Assembly (NCBI GenBank): GCA_031269165.1
Contig: JAISZQ010000092.1
Location: forward strand, 1-31,079
Reading direction: 5' to 3'
Source of the DNA: Spirochaetaceae bacterium
GTDB taxonomy: Bacteria > Spirochaetota > Spirochaetia > Treponematales > Breznakiellaceae
DNA: 31,079 bases
Below, piece by piece: positions 1 through 7,160 of the stretch; position 1 is the stretch's first letter; every line of letters starts with the position of its first letter. Below the pieces are notes generated by a model. It did no database searches and was not told the DNA's origin. It saw nothing but the letters and a program-made list of their open reading frames with translations. A program made the position numbers and the translations under genes.

Positions 1-95
1 CGCAAAAAATAGTGCAAAAACCCCGATAAATAAGCCGTTTTTAGTATTTTGATTAGGTTAAAATCAGTATTTTCGTGTATTATTTCCTATTTTTT

Positions 96-1177
96 GCTAA
101 GTCCCACAGGCTCCTAGGGAAGAAGAAGAAAGACCTTGAAGCGCTGATGGAAAAGATAATCGCGCAGCACGTGCAGTTTGATAAACAGGCCGGAGAAGAG
201 AGGGGCTTAACGGGAGCGGCTTACTCATACGTGTACGACAAGGAATATCAGCAGAAACATCTTGAGCGGATAGAAAAGAAATTAACATACATAGACCATT
301 TTTTGGAAACGGCGGAAGCGCGGGAAGGGGCGGCCGGGGGTGAAGTAAAATCGAACATAACGGACAAGGAGAGCGCGAAGATAAAAGGGGCGCACGGGTA
401 TATTCAGGGATACCACGGGATAGCGGTAGCGGACAGCAAGAATCAGGTAATAATGGCGGTGGAGGCGTTTGGGAGCGGGAGTGAGAGCGAACATTTTCCC
501 GGGATGCTGGATAGTCTAAATGAGAATATGAAAACATTGACCGGGAATGACCGGCCGCTTGAGGAAGCGATAGTTGAGGGGGACACGGGATATGTTACGG
601 AGAAGAACCTGAAGGAAGCGAAGGAGAGGAATAGAGAAGTGATCATACCGGACCAGCAGTTCCGCAAACGGGACGAACATTTTGACGGACGGCCTGAGAC
701 GGGGGCAAGGGACGGTATACGGTGAAAGACTTTGAATATGATGAGAAGGAAAACCGTTACCGGTGTCCCGCGGGGAAGGAGCTTTCGTACCAGGGCCATG
801 TGAAGCTGAACCGGAACAGCGGGGAGAAGTATCAGGCGAAAAGCAGTGATTGCAAGGACTGCGCGTTACGGCAGCGGCGCGTAGCCGGCCGCGGAGGGAA
901 GAGTCCGAAACGGACGCTGTATATCGCTGACCGGAGCGGGGAAGAAAACCTGTGCGGGGAGATGAGGAACAAGATAGACGAGCCGAAGTACCGCGCGTTA
1001 TACGGGAGGCGGATGCAAATAATAGAACCGTGTTTTTCGGACATACGCTATTGCAAGGGGATGGACAGGTTTTCGCTGAGGACGAAGATAAAAGTAAACA
1101 TCCAGTGGCTGCTTTATTGCATCGTGCACAACATAGGGAAATGTATGCCGGGGAAATTGGCAGAGAGCGGAGGATAA
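96..1177 (+). pseudogene. Truncated, frameshifted IS1182-family transposase
   Basis: Remnant of a DDE transposase of the IS1182 type. Two reading frames together give the middle and C-terminal parts. The first (to 725) has a coiled, lysine-rich stretch, then the catalytic-core region with the segment KGAHGYIQGYHGIAVADSKN and the later motif EAIVEGDTGYVTEKNL. The second (from 722) has a cysteine-containing segment (SSDCKDCALR) and the conserved C-terminal helix around RMQIIEPCFSDIRYCKGMDR. About 150 N-terminal residues expected for the family are missing; sequence before about 96 is AT-rich and unrelated. Near 695-705, in a G-rich run, one base appears to have been lost: the first frame reads GRPE and the second resumes as GGKGRYTVKDFEYDE. 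Both defects make an active enzyme unlikely. Family assignment is from recognised sequence; the exact frameshift base is inferred. Confidence 0.8.
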
Positions 1178-1301
1178 GGGGGAGGCGGGAATGTGAAAGG
1201 CAGAGATAAAAAGCAGGTTGCCCGGTGATCCGCGCAGAATGTATGTCACGGGTTTGCCGGGGATATATCCCTGTCCCAAAAGCGACTTACCCGACAGCCT
1301 C
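96..1301 (+). mobile_element. Remnant of an IS1182-like insertion sequence
   Basis: The element consists of the broken transposase gene and about 120 bp of downstream DNA. The likely right end is at 1293-1301 (GACAGCCTC), which read inwards from the other strand starts GAGGCTGTC. No matching left terminal repeat is present, which agrees with loss of the left third of the element. The terminal octamer GAGGCTGT is also the start of the family A repeats at 7345 and 9626. Confidence 0.55.
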
Positions 1302-1302
1302 G

Positions 1303-1484
1303 TTGGGCGATGGCCCGCCGTCTTTGGTCGGGAACATTGAGGCTGTCTGTAATGCCGTGTTTGTCGGCTAACCGGGGGGGGGGGCTTTGCCCCCGGTTAG
1401 CCGGGCGGAAACACGAAGGGAAACGTGAGTTGGGGTGAAAAAGGCGCTTCCGAGCCCATTCCGGCCGGGCGGGGGCTGCCCCAA
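1303..1484. repeat. Direct repeat copy 1, related to the 3' end of the RAYT-like gene
   Basis: This stretch resembles 1677-1843. The best-matching part, 1399-1484 against 1758-1843, is about 86 bp with roughly 90% identity by eye. Both copies also share GAGGCTGTCTGTAA (1338 and 1715) and a GGCCCGCC block. Copy 2 forms the 3' end of the minus-strand RAYT-like gene; copy 1 has no gene body attached. The 190 bp between the copies holds no gene I recognise. Confidence 0.6.
1365..1403. repeat. Perfect 14-bp hairpin with an 11-G tract
   Basis: CGGCTAACCGGGGG at 1365-1378 is the exact reverse complement of 1390-1403. The left arm runs into eleven consecutive G bases (1374-1384). It has no T-tract, so it is not a classical terminator on the plus strand. 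It lies in noncoding DNA downstream of the RAYT-like gene. Confidence 0.7.
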
Positions 1485-1676
1485 GTGGACGGGGACAGCC
1501 CTCAGCCGCAATATTTGCGCGAAAACCGCCTCTCCAACGCCTTCTTTATCCGTTTTCCCCCGCTGTGCGCCGCATTTATCCATGTTTCCCCGCCCCGGCA
1601 CACCGGAAACAGCCCGAAATTCGTTTCTTTTTCGCCTTTTTCCCAGCGGCGCAGACAGACCTCTCCCAAGGCCATC

Positions 1677-1843
1677 GTCCAACGACGGCCCGCCATCGTT
1701 GGACGGCATTGCAGAGGCTGTCTGTAACACCACCTTTGCCGTAAAACGGGGGCATTAACCGGGCGAAAACACGGAAGAAAACGTGAATTGGGGCGAAAAA
1801 GGCGCTTCCGAGCCCATTCCAGCCGGGCGGGGGTTGCCCCAAG
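1677..1843. repeat. Direct repeat copy 2, overlapping the 3' end of the RAYT-like gene
   Basis: Second copy of the repeat at 1303-1484. On the minus strand the RAYT-like reading frame runs into it and stops at 1755, so the last 28 or so residues of that protein are encoded by repeat DNA. This arrangement, a RAYT-like gene next to copies of its own flanking repeat, resembles REP/RAYT loci. Confidence 0.55.
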
Positions 1844-2246
1844 ATAACTTGTAGACCATCCCCGCTGGTACCGGCTTGGCCGCCTCCCAGTCCACCTCTT
1901 TCGCCCACTCTGGCGGCTCCCCCGCCAGAATCTCCGACCAGTACCGGTCCCCCCAGACGTGCCCCTTTCTTCCCGTGCGAAAGTTGAACCGGACGAAAAA
2001 CGTCTGCTTCAACCATTGCATAATCTTGGGCAGTTTGAACCCGTCCTCGGGCTTGATGTAAAACGAGAGCGTGCACCCCTCGATTTTAAGCCCGCGCATC
2101 TCGAAGGCGAACTGCGCCTTCGTTTCGACAAGTATCCAGCAGAAAAGTACCGCCGCCCACCACAACGGGAACAAGGGCTCGCTGATGTTAATCCCGGTAC
2201 GAACCTCGTACCAGACATCTTCTGCTAATTGTCTTTTTTGTCTCAT
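1755..2246 (-). CDS. RAYT-like protein (Y1 transposase-related) lacking the HUH motif
   Basis: A 163-residue protein related to REP-associated tyrosine transposases of the IS200-like Y1 superfamily. Recognisable parts are the N-terminal VWYEVRTGINISEPLF (family pattern like YHVxSRGNxREPLF), then KLPKIMQWLKQTFFVRFN and GHVWGDRYWSEIL, which match the family's MQWIKQxFSxRYN and GHVWxxRYxSxxI blocks. Where active members have the metal-binding HxH (as in MPNHFHLLL), this one reads TLSFYIKPED. No clear catalytic tyrosine follows the RYWSEIL block, so single-strand nicking activity is unlikely. The start ATG (2244-2246) is preceded by GGAGG eight bases upstream, inside a hairpin. The final residues come from repeat DNA. 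Function is unknown; a domesticated nucleic-acid-binding role is possible. Confidence 0.65.
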   Translation of the reverse strand: MRQKRQLAEDVWYEVRTGINISEPLFPLWWAAVLFCWILVETKAQFAFEMRGLKIEGCTLSFYIKPEDGFKLPKIMQWLKQTFFVRFNFRTGRKGHVWGDRYWSEILAGEPPEWAKEVDWEAAKPVPAGMVYKLSWGNPRPAGMGSEAPFSPQFTFSSVFSPG

Positions 2247-2272
2247 ATATATAGCCTCCGGCTATATATATG
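2244..2272 (-). promoter_or_regulatory. Hairpin holding the Shine-Dalgarno and start codon of the RAYT-like gene
   Basis: CATATATATAGCC at 2244-2256 is the exact reverse complement of 2260-2272, with a 3-base loop. On the minus-strand transcript the loop plus the following stem form GGAGG, and the ATG closes the stem. The ribosome-binding site and start codon are therefore both inside a 13-bp stem. This is expected to limit translation unless the structure opens. Confidence 0.75.
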
Positions 2273-2474
2273 CGGTTGCCGACCGTCCTGCTTTAATCTG
2301 ACGAGGAAAAAGCGCAAAAAAGTAAAAAGTTTTTAGGTTTTGAAACAAGCTCCGCGTATTGGTGGTGCGGAAAGGCCGCATTTGGCTTCTATGCGGTACC
2401 GGTTACTCTTTTTATCCGCTGGTACCATCATGTCGAGATACCACTCATTTCCACGATTTGTCCGATTTTTTAAG

Positions 2475-2666
2475 AGCCTGTTCAAAAATCCTGCGAGACG
2501 CAAGCCTCCGCTGTGATTCGGGGGCGTTGCGGGGGTGGGAAACCCCCGCTGAGGGGGATAGCGGAGGACGGCTCAAACCATTGCGGGGTATACCCCCGCA
2601 ATGGTTTGAGCTGGCCGTAGCGAAGGGGGAGACTTCCCCCTTTTTGCTGAGATTTTGAACAGGCTC
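2475..2666. repeat. MITE-like repeat, family C
   Basis: A 192-bp element bounded by inverted ends (AGCCTGTTCAAAAATC on the left, GATTTTGAACAGGCTC on the right) and flanked by TAAG on both sides (2471-2474 and 2667-2670), a likely 4-bp target duplication. Inside are more inverted repeats, for example CAAACCATTGCGGGG against CCCCGCAATGGTTTG. The ends resemble those of the family A repeats. Confidence 0.7.
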
Positions 2667-2738
2667 TAAGGCGGTATAGCCGCGATTCTGCTATTCGGCG
2701 GCATCCTCAAAATGAACAACCTTCGTTTTGGTCAAATC

Positions 2739-2767
2739 TTGTCAAAAACGCTTTTCCGTGATATACC
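2739..2767 (+). promoter_or_regulatory. Sigma-70-type promoter of the GerMN gene
   Basis: TTGTCA at 2739-2744, a 17-base spacer and TATACC at 2762-2767. The predicted transcript start falls on or next to the ATG at 2774, and no Shine-Dalgarno is present, so the mRNA may be leaderless. Confidence 0.5.
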
Positions 2768-2773
2768 ATAATC

Positions 2774-3520
2774 ATGAAGAAAGCGGGCAAGCGGAAAAAA
2801 AGCAAAAACGCATACGTCATTCCTCTGTTTTGGGTCGTGTTTGCCGGGGTGATACTTCTCTTGTTTGTGGTCAATATGCCGAAGATACGGCAGACGGTAA
2901 ACGCCACGCATCTCGGTGAACGGATCGGAGGGTCTGATGATACGGGGGAAAGCGTCCCGGAGATTGAGCCGGTCGCGCCGGTTATTAACGAAGAGGATTA
3001 TCCTTCGCTTGAAGACGCGCTCGCCCATCTGAATGACGCTATCACGGGGCAGGAAAGTCAAAGTGCCGTTGAAAGTCCTGTTGCTCCGGCAGATATTCGC
3101 GAACGTTCCGTCTACTTTATGCGGATGGATACCGACGGCATCCTCGTCCGCACCGAGGAAAAACGACAGATGGCGCATTCATCTTCGCCTCTTCTCGATA
3201 CGATTAACGTTCTGCTTGCCGGAACGACGGCGGCGGAAAACGCGCGCGGAATAACGACATTTATCCCTCCCAAAACGGTTTTAATCAACGCCGTGATGCA
3301 GGGCGGCACCGCCGTCCTCAATTTTAACGAAAACTTTATGTTTAACAGTTACGGCGTGGAAGGATACCTCGCGCAACTCCGCCAAATCATCTGGACGGCG
3401 ACCGAATTTCCCAGCGTAAAAAACATTCAGTTTCTCATCGAAGGCCAGCGCATTGATTTTCTGGGAGACAACATCCGGCTTGACCAGCCGATTTCACGAG
3501 AAGATTTGGGCCAACTTTAG
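2774..3520 (+). CDS. Membrane-anchored GerMN-domain protein
   Basis: A 248-residue protein. A basic N-terminus (MKKAGKRKKSKN) is followed by one membrane segment (about residues 15-34), an acidic, proline-rich linker (about 55-105) and a C-terminal GerMN domain (about 110-245) with LLDTINVLLAGTTAAENARG and GTAVLNFNENF. GerMN domains occur in the spore-germination protein GerM but are widespread in non-spore-formers as extracytoplasmic domains thought to act near peptidoglycan. Topology is probably N-in with the domain in the periplasm. The gene stands alone between repeat elements. The first ATG is chosen because it begins the expected positively charged N-terminus; no ribosome-binding site is visible. 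Confidence 0.8.
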   Translation: MKKAGKRKKSKNAYVIPLFWVVFAGVILLLFVVNMPKIRQTVNATHLGERIGGSDDTGESVPEIEPVAPVINEEDYPSLEDALAHLNDAITGQESQSAVESPVAPADIRERSVYFMRMDTDGILVRTEEKRQMAHSSSPLLDTINVLLAGTTAAENARGITTFIPPKTVLINAVMQGGTAVLNFNENFMFNSYGVEGYLAQLRQIIWTATEFPSVKNIQFLIEGQRIDFLGDNIRLDQPISREDLGQL

Positions 3521-3706
3521 AAAACGCTGAACCTGCCCCGCAGAATAAACACGAACTTTTGTTGCCGATGGCCCTTGCTATCAGCAAATTTCGGTAACTG
3601 TTCAGCCGTCACAATCGGGGACCTCGCGGGAGGCCGCCTGACCACAGCCCCCTGCCGATAACCGCCGTACTATGCGGTATCGCTATCCCCATCGGGTCGC
3701 TATCTC

Positions 3707-3847
3707 GTGCCTGTCCACAAAGCCGACGCATAAACTACGGTTGCGTCCTTTGCGGCCGGACACTGCATTTTCTCAGTCTTTCGGTTGCGAAAATGCGGTT
3801 TTTAAAGAAGTTTGTCCATAATGTGTTTCCATTATGGACAAATTCTC
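3707..3847. repeat. Three-hairpin repeat, family B copy 1
   Basis: About 140 bp, related to 27515-27636 in opposite orientation. Hairpins in order are: TGTCC...GGACA with an extra nested GACGC/GCGTC stem in the loop; GCATTTTC...GAAAATGC; and TTTGTCCATAATG...CATTATGGACAAA. Both flanks carry TCTCGT (3703-3708 and 3844-3849), consistent with a target duplication whose exact length is ambiguous. The upstream stretch 3521-3706 holds no gene I recognise. Confidence 0.75.
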
Positions 3848-3875
3848 GTTACGACAAAGGCCGGCGCGTGTTGCG

Positions 3876-4079
3876 TTACGCGACCTCGAAACCCTCTTCG
3901 GTTATCGCGGCTTTGACCTGACCGAGGGCGTTGTCATCAGGGTACTGGAACGACACATCGCCCGACTTTAAATCGACTTTCACGCACCTGACTCCCGCGA
4001 CACTTTTTGCCGCCTTGGTAACAGCCGCCACGCAATGGTCGCACGTCATGCCCTTCACATTCAGCATTATTTTCGCCAT
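3876..4079 (-). CDS. Heavy-metal-associated domain protein, copper-chaperone-like
   Basis: A 67-residue single-domain protein of the HMA (CopZ/Atx1) family. The metal-binding motif MTCDHC lies at residues 11-16, with the two cysteines expected to bind Cu(I). The rest (VAGVRCVKVDLKSGDVSF and a final EEGFEV) fits the beta-alpha-beta-beta-alpha-beta fold. The start ATG at 4079 is chosen because GGAGG lies six bases upstream and it begins the domain. A longer reading frame upstream to 4190 lacks family similarity. No P-type ATPase or copper regulator is adjacent, so the partner is not visible here. Confidence 0.85.
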   Translation of the reverse strand: MAKIMLNVKGMTCDHCVAAVTKAAKSVAGVRCVKVDLKSGDVSFQYPDDNALGQVKAAITEEGFEVA

Positions 4080-4139
4080 GGAATACCTCCGTAAATATAA
4101 ATTTGCCCTGTTCGGAAACAGAAACTTCGGGACCCGCAT

Positions 4140-4168
4140 AGCATACCACCTCTCGAACAAAGTAACAA
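4140..4168 (-). promoter_or_regulatory. Candidate promoter of the HMA-domain gene
   Basis: Read on the minus strand: TTGTTA (4163-4168), a 17-base spacer and TATGCT (4140-4145). It lies about 60 bases upstream of the ATG at 4079, leaving room for the visible GGAGG ribosome-binding site. Confidence 0.45.
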
Positions 4169-4239
4169 GCGGGGTAATCTGGATCGCCATACTTGGCGCA
4201 ATCCGCGGACCTTTGAGCCTGTTCCAAAACCAAACATAA

Positions 4240-4432
4240 GGGGAAGTCTCCCGCTGTCAAAAACTTAAGCCAATGGAATATAAGAGTGGTCAACGGATCA
4301 CACAGATTTTTAGCTTTTTGTCCGCGAATACACGCTGATGGGTATGTATTATTCGTAACGCCATATATGGCGCTTATTCGCGCCATTCGCGGACCAAAAT
4401 TCTTAAGTTGTTGACAGTGGGAGGCTTTCCCC
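4240..4432. repeat. 193-bp element with 30-bp inverted ends
   Basis: 4240-4269 (starting GGGGAAGTCTCCC, ending AACTTAAG) is the imperfect reverse complement of 4402-4432. Between them lies repeat D copy 1. Just outside on the left, 4213-4228 reads GAGCCTGTTCCAAAAC, a stranded end of a family A element. The right arm contains a TTGACA that may serve as the prfB -35 box. Confidence 0.6.
4318..4397. repeat. Repeat D copy 1 (uninterrupted)
   Basis: Begins TTGTCCGCGAAT and ends with its near reverse complement ATTCGCGGACCAA. It contains GCTGATGGGTATGTATTATT uninterrupted. The copy at 9576-9784 has the same sequence split by a family A element, so this copy serves as the empty site. Confidence 0.75.
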
Positions 4433-4441
4433 CTCTATCTT
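4411..4441 (+). promoter_or_regulatory. Candidate promoter of prfB
   Basis: A consensus TTGACA at 4411-4416 and a TATCTT at 4436-4441 (spacer 19) or CTATCT one base earlier (spacer 18). The -35 box lies inside the right inverted end of the element at 4240-4432. Confidence 0.4.
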
Positions 4442-4465
4442 TTATCTGTTGAGTGAGGAGTGAAT

Positions 4466-5567
4466 ATGTTATTGCAGGAATTGAACGGGCCGCTGGGCGC
4501 TTTGAAACGGGAAATCTTTGACACATGGAGGCGTCTTTGAGGACGCGAAACTGGGAGAGAAGATTGCCGCGCTTGAGGCGAAGACGGCGGATCCCGCATT
4601 CTGGGCTGACGGGGCATCTGCGGAAAAAGTGATGGCGGAGCTTAAGCCGCTCAAAAAACGCTACGACAGTTGGAAGGTTCTTCTTGACGGGATCGGCGAC
4701 GTGGAGGCACTGCTGGAGTTGGCGGTCGAGGCGGACGATGAGGGTCACGCGGACGAGATCGAGGAGGCGCTGCGGTCGCTTCGGGAACGGTTTGACACGC
4801 TCAACGTTTTTGAGCTCATGTCGGGCGAGGTGGACGCGAACGGGTGTTTCTTGTCCATTCATGCGGGGGCGGGCGGCACAGAGGCGTGCGATTGGGCGGG
4901 GATGCTCTACCGGATGTATCTGCGCTGGGCCGAGCGGCGAGGATTTGACGTTGAAGTGGAGGATATGCTCGAAGCGGAAGCCGGGGTGAAGAGTGTAACC
5001 GTGAAGATCGGCGGGAGTTTTGTGTACGGGAGTCTCAAGGGCGAGTCCGGCGTACACAGGCTCGTGCGGATTTCGCCGTTTGACGCGAATTCAAGGCGGC
5101 ACACGTCGTTTGCCTCGGTCTATGCGTTTCCGGTGCTGGACGACTCGATCGAGGTGGAGATAAAGCCGGAAGACCTGCGGGTCGACACCTACCGTTCAGG
5201 CGGGGCGGGCGGCCAGCATATCAACAAGACGGACAGCGCGGTGCGGTTTACCCATCTGCCGACGGGGATCGTGGTGGCCTGTCAGAGCGAGCGGAGCCAG
5301 ACGATGAACCGGGCGACCTGTATGAGTATGCTCCGGGCGCGGCTCTACGAGTACTATCGGCAGGAAAAGAACAAGGAAAACGAGAAGTTCGCATCGGAAA
5401 AGCGGGACATCTCATTCGGGAGCCAGATTCGGTCCTACGTGTTCCAGCCCTACACGCTGGTCAAGGATTACCGGACGAAAGCCGAGACGGGCAACATCCA
5501 GGCGGTGATGGATGGGGCAATCGATATGTTTATCGAAGAATATTTGAAGAGCCAGGTGAAGGTGTGA
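4466..5567 (+). CDS. prfB: Peptide chain release factor 2, with programmed +1 frameshift
   Basis: RF2 recognises UGA and UAA stop codons and triggers peptide release. Translation starts at ATG 4466 (AGGAG five bases upstream), reads 24 codons, meets TGA at 4538, and continues in the +1 frame from 4539 to the stop at 5567, giving 366 residues, the usual RF2 length. Key motifs are SPF at about residues 202-204 (stop-codon recognition in RF2) and the catalytic GGQ at about 248-250 within SGGAGGQHINKT. A start placed only in the downstream frame (4518) would lose the conserved N-terminus and is not supported. The next gene overlaps the stop codon, suggesting translational coupling. Confidence 0.95.
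4527..4541 (+). promoter_or_regulatory. RF2 autoregulatory +1 frameshift site
   Basis: GGAGG (4527-4531), three bases, then CTT TGA G (4535-4541). This matches the known prfB arrangement: an internal Shine-Dalgarno-like sequence, a three-base gap, and a CUU slippery codon next to a UGA stop. When RF2 is scarce, UGA is read slowly and ribosomes slip +1 to make more RF2. Confidence 0.95.
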
Positions 5568-7132
5568 CGACACGGAAGATGGCACGAAAAGCGACAATCG
5601 TGTGCCTCTTTTTTCTCTGTGCGGGCACGCTCTTTGCGGGCGGCAAGACGGAGGAGCCGCCTGTGTACAACGACACGTGGACGTTGTGCATAACGGAGGT
5701 GGTAACGGCGCATTTAGCCCCGGCAAAAGCGGCGGCGGGGACGCTCGCCATGCAGACGATAGCGCGTTCTCTTGCGGGAGTTGACCGGCGGGTGCGGCTT
5801 TCGGCAGAGGAGACCTACTACCGGAATCAGGTGTGGTTTGCGGCGCGGAAAGAGGCGGCAAAGAAGATCGCGGACAAGCAGAAGCAGCGGGACGAGTTGC
5901 TCTATCAGGGCAACAAGGCGTGGAAGTATCGAAAAGAGATCAAGAAGATTGACGCGGAGTTAGCCAAACTGCGTGAAGAGGCGGCCAAAGCGGATGCGGA
6001 AGTGCCGCTCATCGAAAATATGCCCCGTTTTGCGTTAACCGCCGACAATCTTGCCTATAAATTCCCCGTGCCGCCGAAGCCGGGCAAAGAGTATTCCTTC
6101 TGCACGCAACAAAAGGTTGACGGTTTTCTTTCGAGCGAGCTCACCGAGTTTCACGAAAGGCTGGTGCTTGACGTGAAGTTCTACTCGCTCTTTGCCCGCG
6201 CGTATACCTACGAGGACACGGTGATCTTCTCGACCGAGAATATTGACGACGCGCTCGTGGAACTCGGCGACCGTATCATCGAGCACATATCCCAGGCGCC
6301 GCCCGCGGGACTCCTCGTGACGGCGGAACCGGACGACGCCCTTATCACGGTCAACGGAAGGTTCGCGGGCCGGGGAGAATCGGAGTTTATCGAACGGAAC
6401 GCCGGACCTGCCGCCGTGGAGGTCTTTGCCGACAATCACGAGTCCTATTCGGAAACGGTGGATCTCCCGCCGCAAGAACTCACCGAGTTGAGCGTGCGGC
6501 TTCCGGCCCTCCCGATAGCGGGTATCACGATAACCACGGAAGAACCTGCGGTGTTGTACCGGGGAGCATTGTACATCGGCGAAACGCCCTTCTTCCTGTC
6601 CGCGCCGCTCGATACGCGGATCCCGCTGATGGCGGAAACGCGGGACCAGAAAAGCACGTCCACCGCTGTTCTCATCGATAGGAGTACCGGTACGATCACG
6701 ATGAAGCCGGTGAAGCCGCCCAAAGAGGGCGCGGTCGACAAGGCGCGGCGGGGGTTTTACAGCGCGTGGGGCCGGTTCTGGATCGCGTTGCCGATCGCGC
6801 TGGTGGTAAACGGGATGTATTCAAGTTATGTGAGCGCGTACAACTTGCCGATGGGGAATCGGACGGAGGAAGACTACAACACCGCCAAAACATATCAATA
6901 CGCGGCAGGCGGATCGGGAATCTTAGCCATGGGCTTTGGCGTCGAGTTTGTCATCCGGCTTCTCTACTATGTGTATGTCTCGAATAAAGAGCGATCGCCG
7001 CTGGCGCCGCCTGCGGAGCCTCCGCCGTCCGTTCAACCTGAGCCGCACGCGAAACTTGAGCCGTCCGCATTGGAAACGCCGATTGCGCCGGAAGATGGGA
7101 TGGATGCTGTCGGTAAAATCGAAACCGAGTGA
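5564..7132 (+). CDS. PEGA-domain membrane protein with signal peptide
   Basis: A 522-residue protein of unknown role. An N-terminal signal sequence (IVCLFFLCAGTLFAGGK) suggests export; the FAGG end fits signal peptidase I rather than a standard lipobox. Residues about 100-150 are charged and probably coiled. A PEGA domain follows (about 245-330; GLLVTAEPDDALITVNGRF), with a second PEGA-like stretch near IAGITITTEEPAVLYRGALY. Two hydrophobic segments near the C-terminus (about 405-425 and 447-468) and a proline-rich tail complete it. PEGA domains are common in spirochaetal surface-associated proteins. The GTG start overlaps the prfB stop (GTGTGA); ATG 5579 is an alternative that leaves a shorter signal peptide. 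Confidence 0.7.
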   Translation: MTTRKMARKATIVCLFFLCAGTLFAGGKTEEPPVYNDTWTLCITEVVTAHLAPAKAAAGTLAMQTIARSLAGVDRRVRLSAEETYYRNQVWFAARKEAAKKIADKQKQRDELLYQGNKAWKYRKEIKKIDAELAKLREEAAKADAEVPLIENMPRFALTADNLAYKFPVPPKPGKEYSFCTQQKVDGFLSSELTEFHERLVLDVKFYSLFARAYTYEDTVIFSTENIDDALVELGDRIIEHISQAPPAGLLVTAEPDDALITVNGRFAGRGESEFIERNAGPAAVEVFADNHESYSETVDLPPQELTELSVRLPALPIAGITITTEEPAVLYRGALYIGETPFFLSAPLDTRIPLMAETRDQKSTSTAVLIDRSTGTITMKPVKPPKEGAVDKARRGFYSAWGRFWIALPIALVVNGMYSSYVSAYNLPMGNRTEEDYNTAKTYQYAAGGSGILAMGFGVEFVIRLLYYVYVSNKERSPLAPPAEPPPSVQPEPHAKLEPSALETPIAPEDGMDAVGKIETE

Positions 7133-7139
7133 GATTGGG

Positions 7140-7160
7140 CAAGGAGAAATGATGGGGTTT
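7140..7160 (+). repeat. Left copy of a 21-bp direct repeat flanking an insertion
   Basis: Identical to 8095-8115. It contains the ribosome-binding site AAGGAG and the start ATGATGGGGTTT. The two copies bound a 955-bp segment between the PEGA gene and ftsY. Confidence 0.85.

Larger units (their letters stand above)
2297..2771 (+). pseudogene. Possible remnant of a membrane protein gene interrupted by a repeat
   Basis: An open stretch at 2297-2473 reads hydrophobic segments such as FYAVPVTLFIRWYHHVEIPL and ends in TAA. After the repeat element at 2475-2666 a second stretch (2670-2771) reads GIAAILLFGGILKMNN and ends just before the next gene. If the element and its duplicated TAAG are removed, the two stretches become in frame, but a TAA stop remains at the join. 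No start and no known family was recognised. This is weak evidence only. Confidence 0.2.

Noticed and set aside
722..725. Programmed frameshifting in the transposase
   Set aside because: The overlap could suggest two coupled frames, but IS1182 transposases are single-frame enzymes, no slippery heptamer is evident, and the element is already truncated.
1365..1403. Rho-independent terminator
   Set aside because: The stem is strong, but no T-rich run follows on either strand.
2359..2658. Plus-strand 99-codon frame
   Set aside because: It runs into the family C repeat and has no ribosome-binding site or recognisable domain.
4374..5057. Minus-strand frame opposite prfB
   Set aside because: Shadow of prfB, whose motifs are unambiguous.
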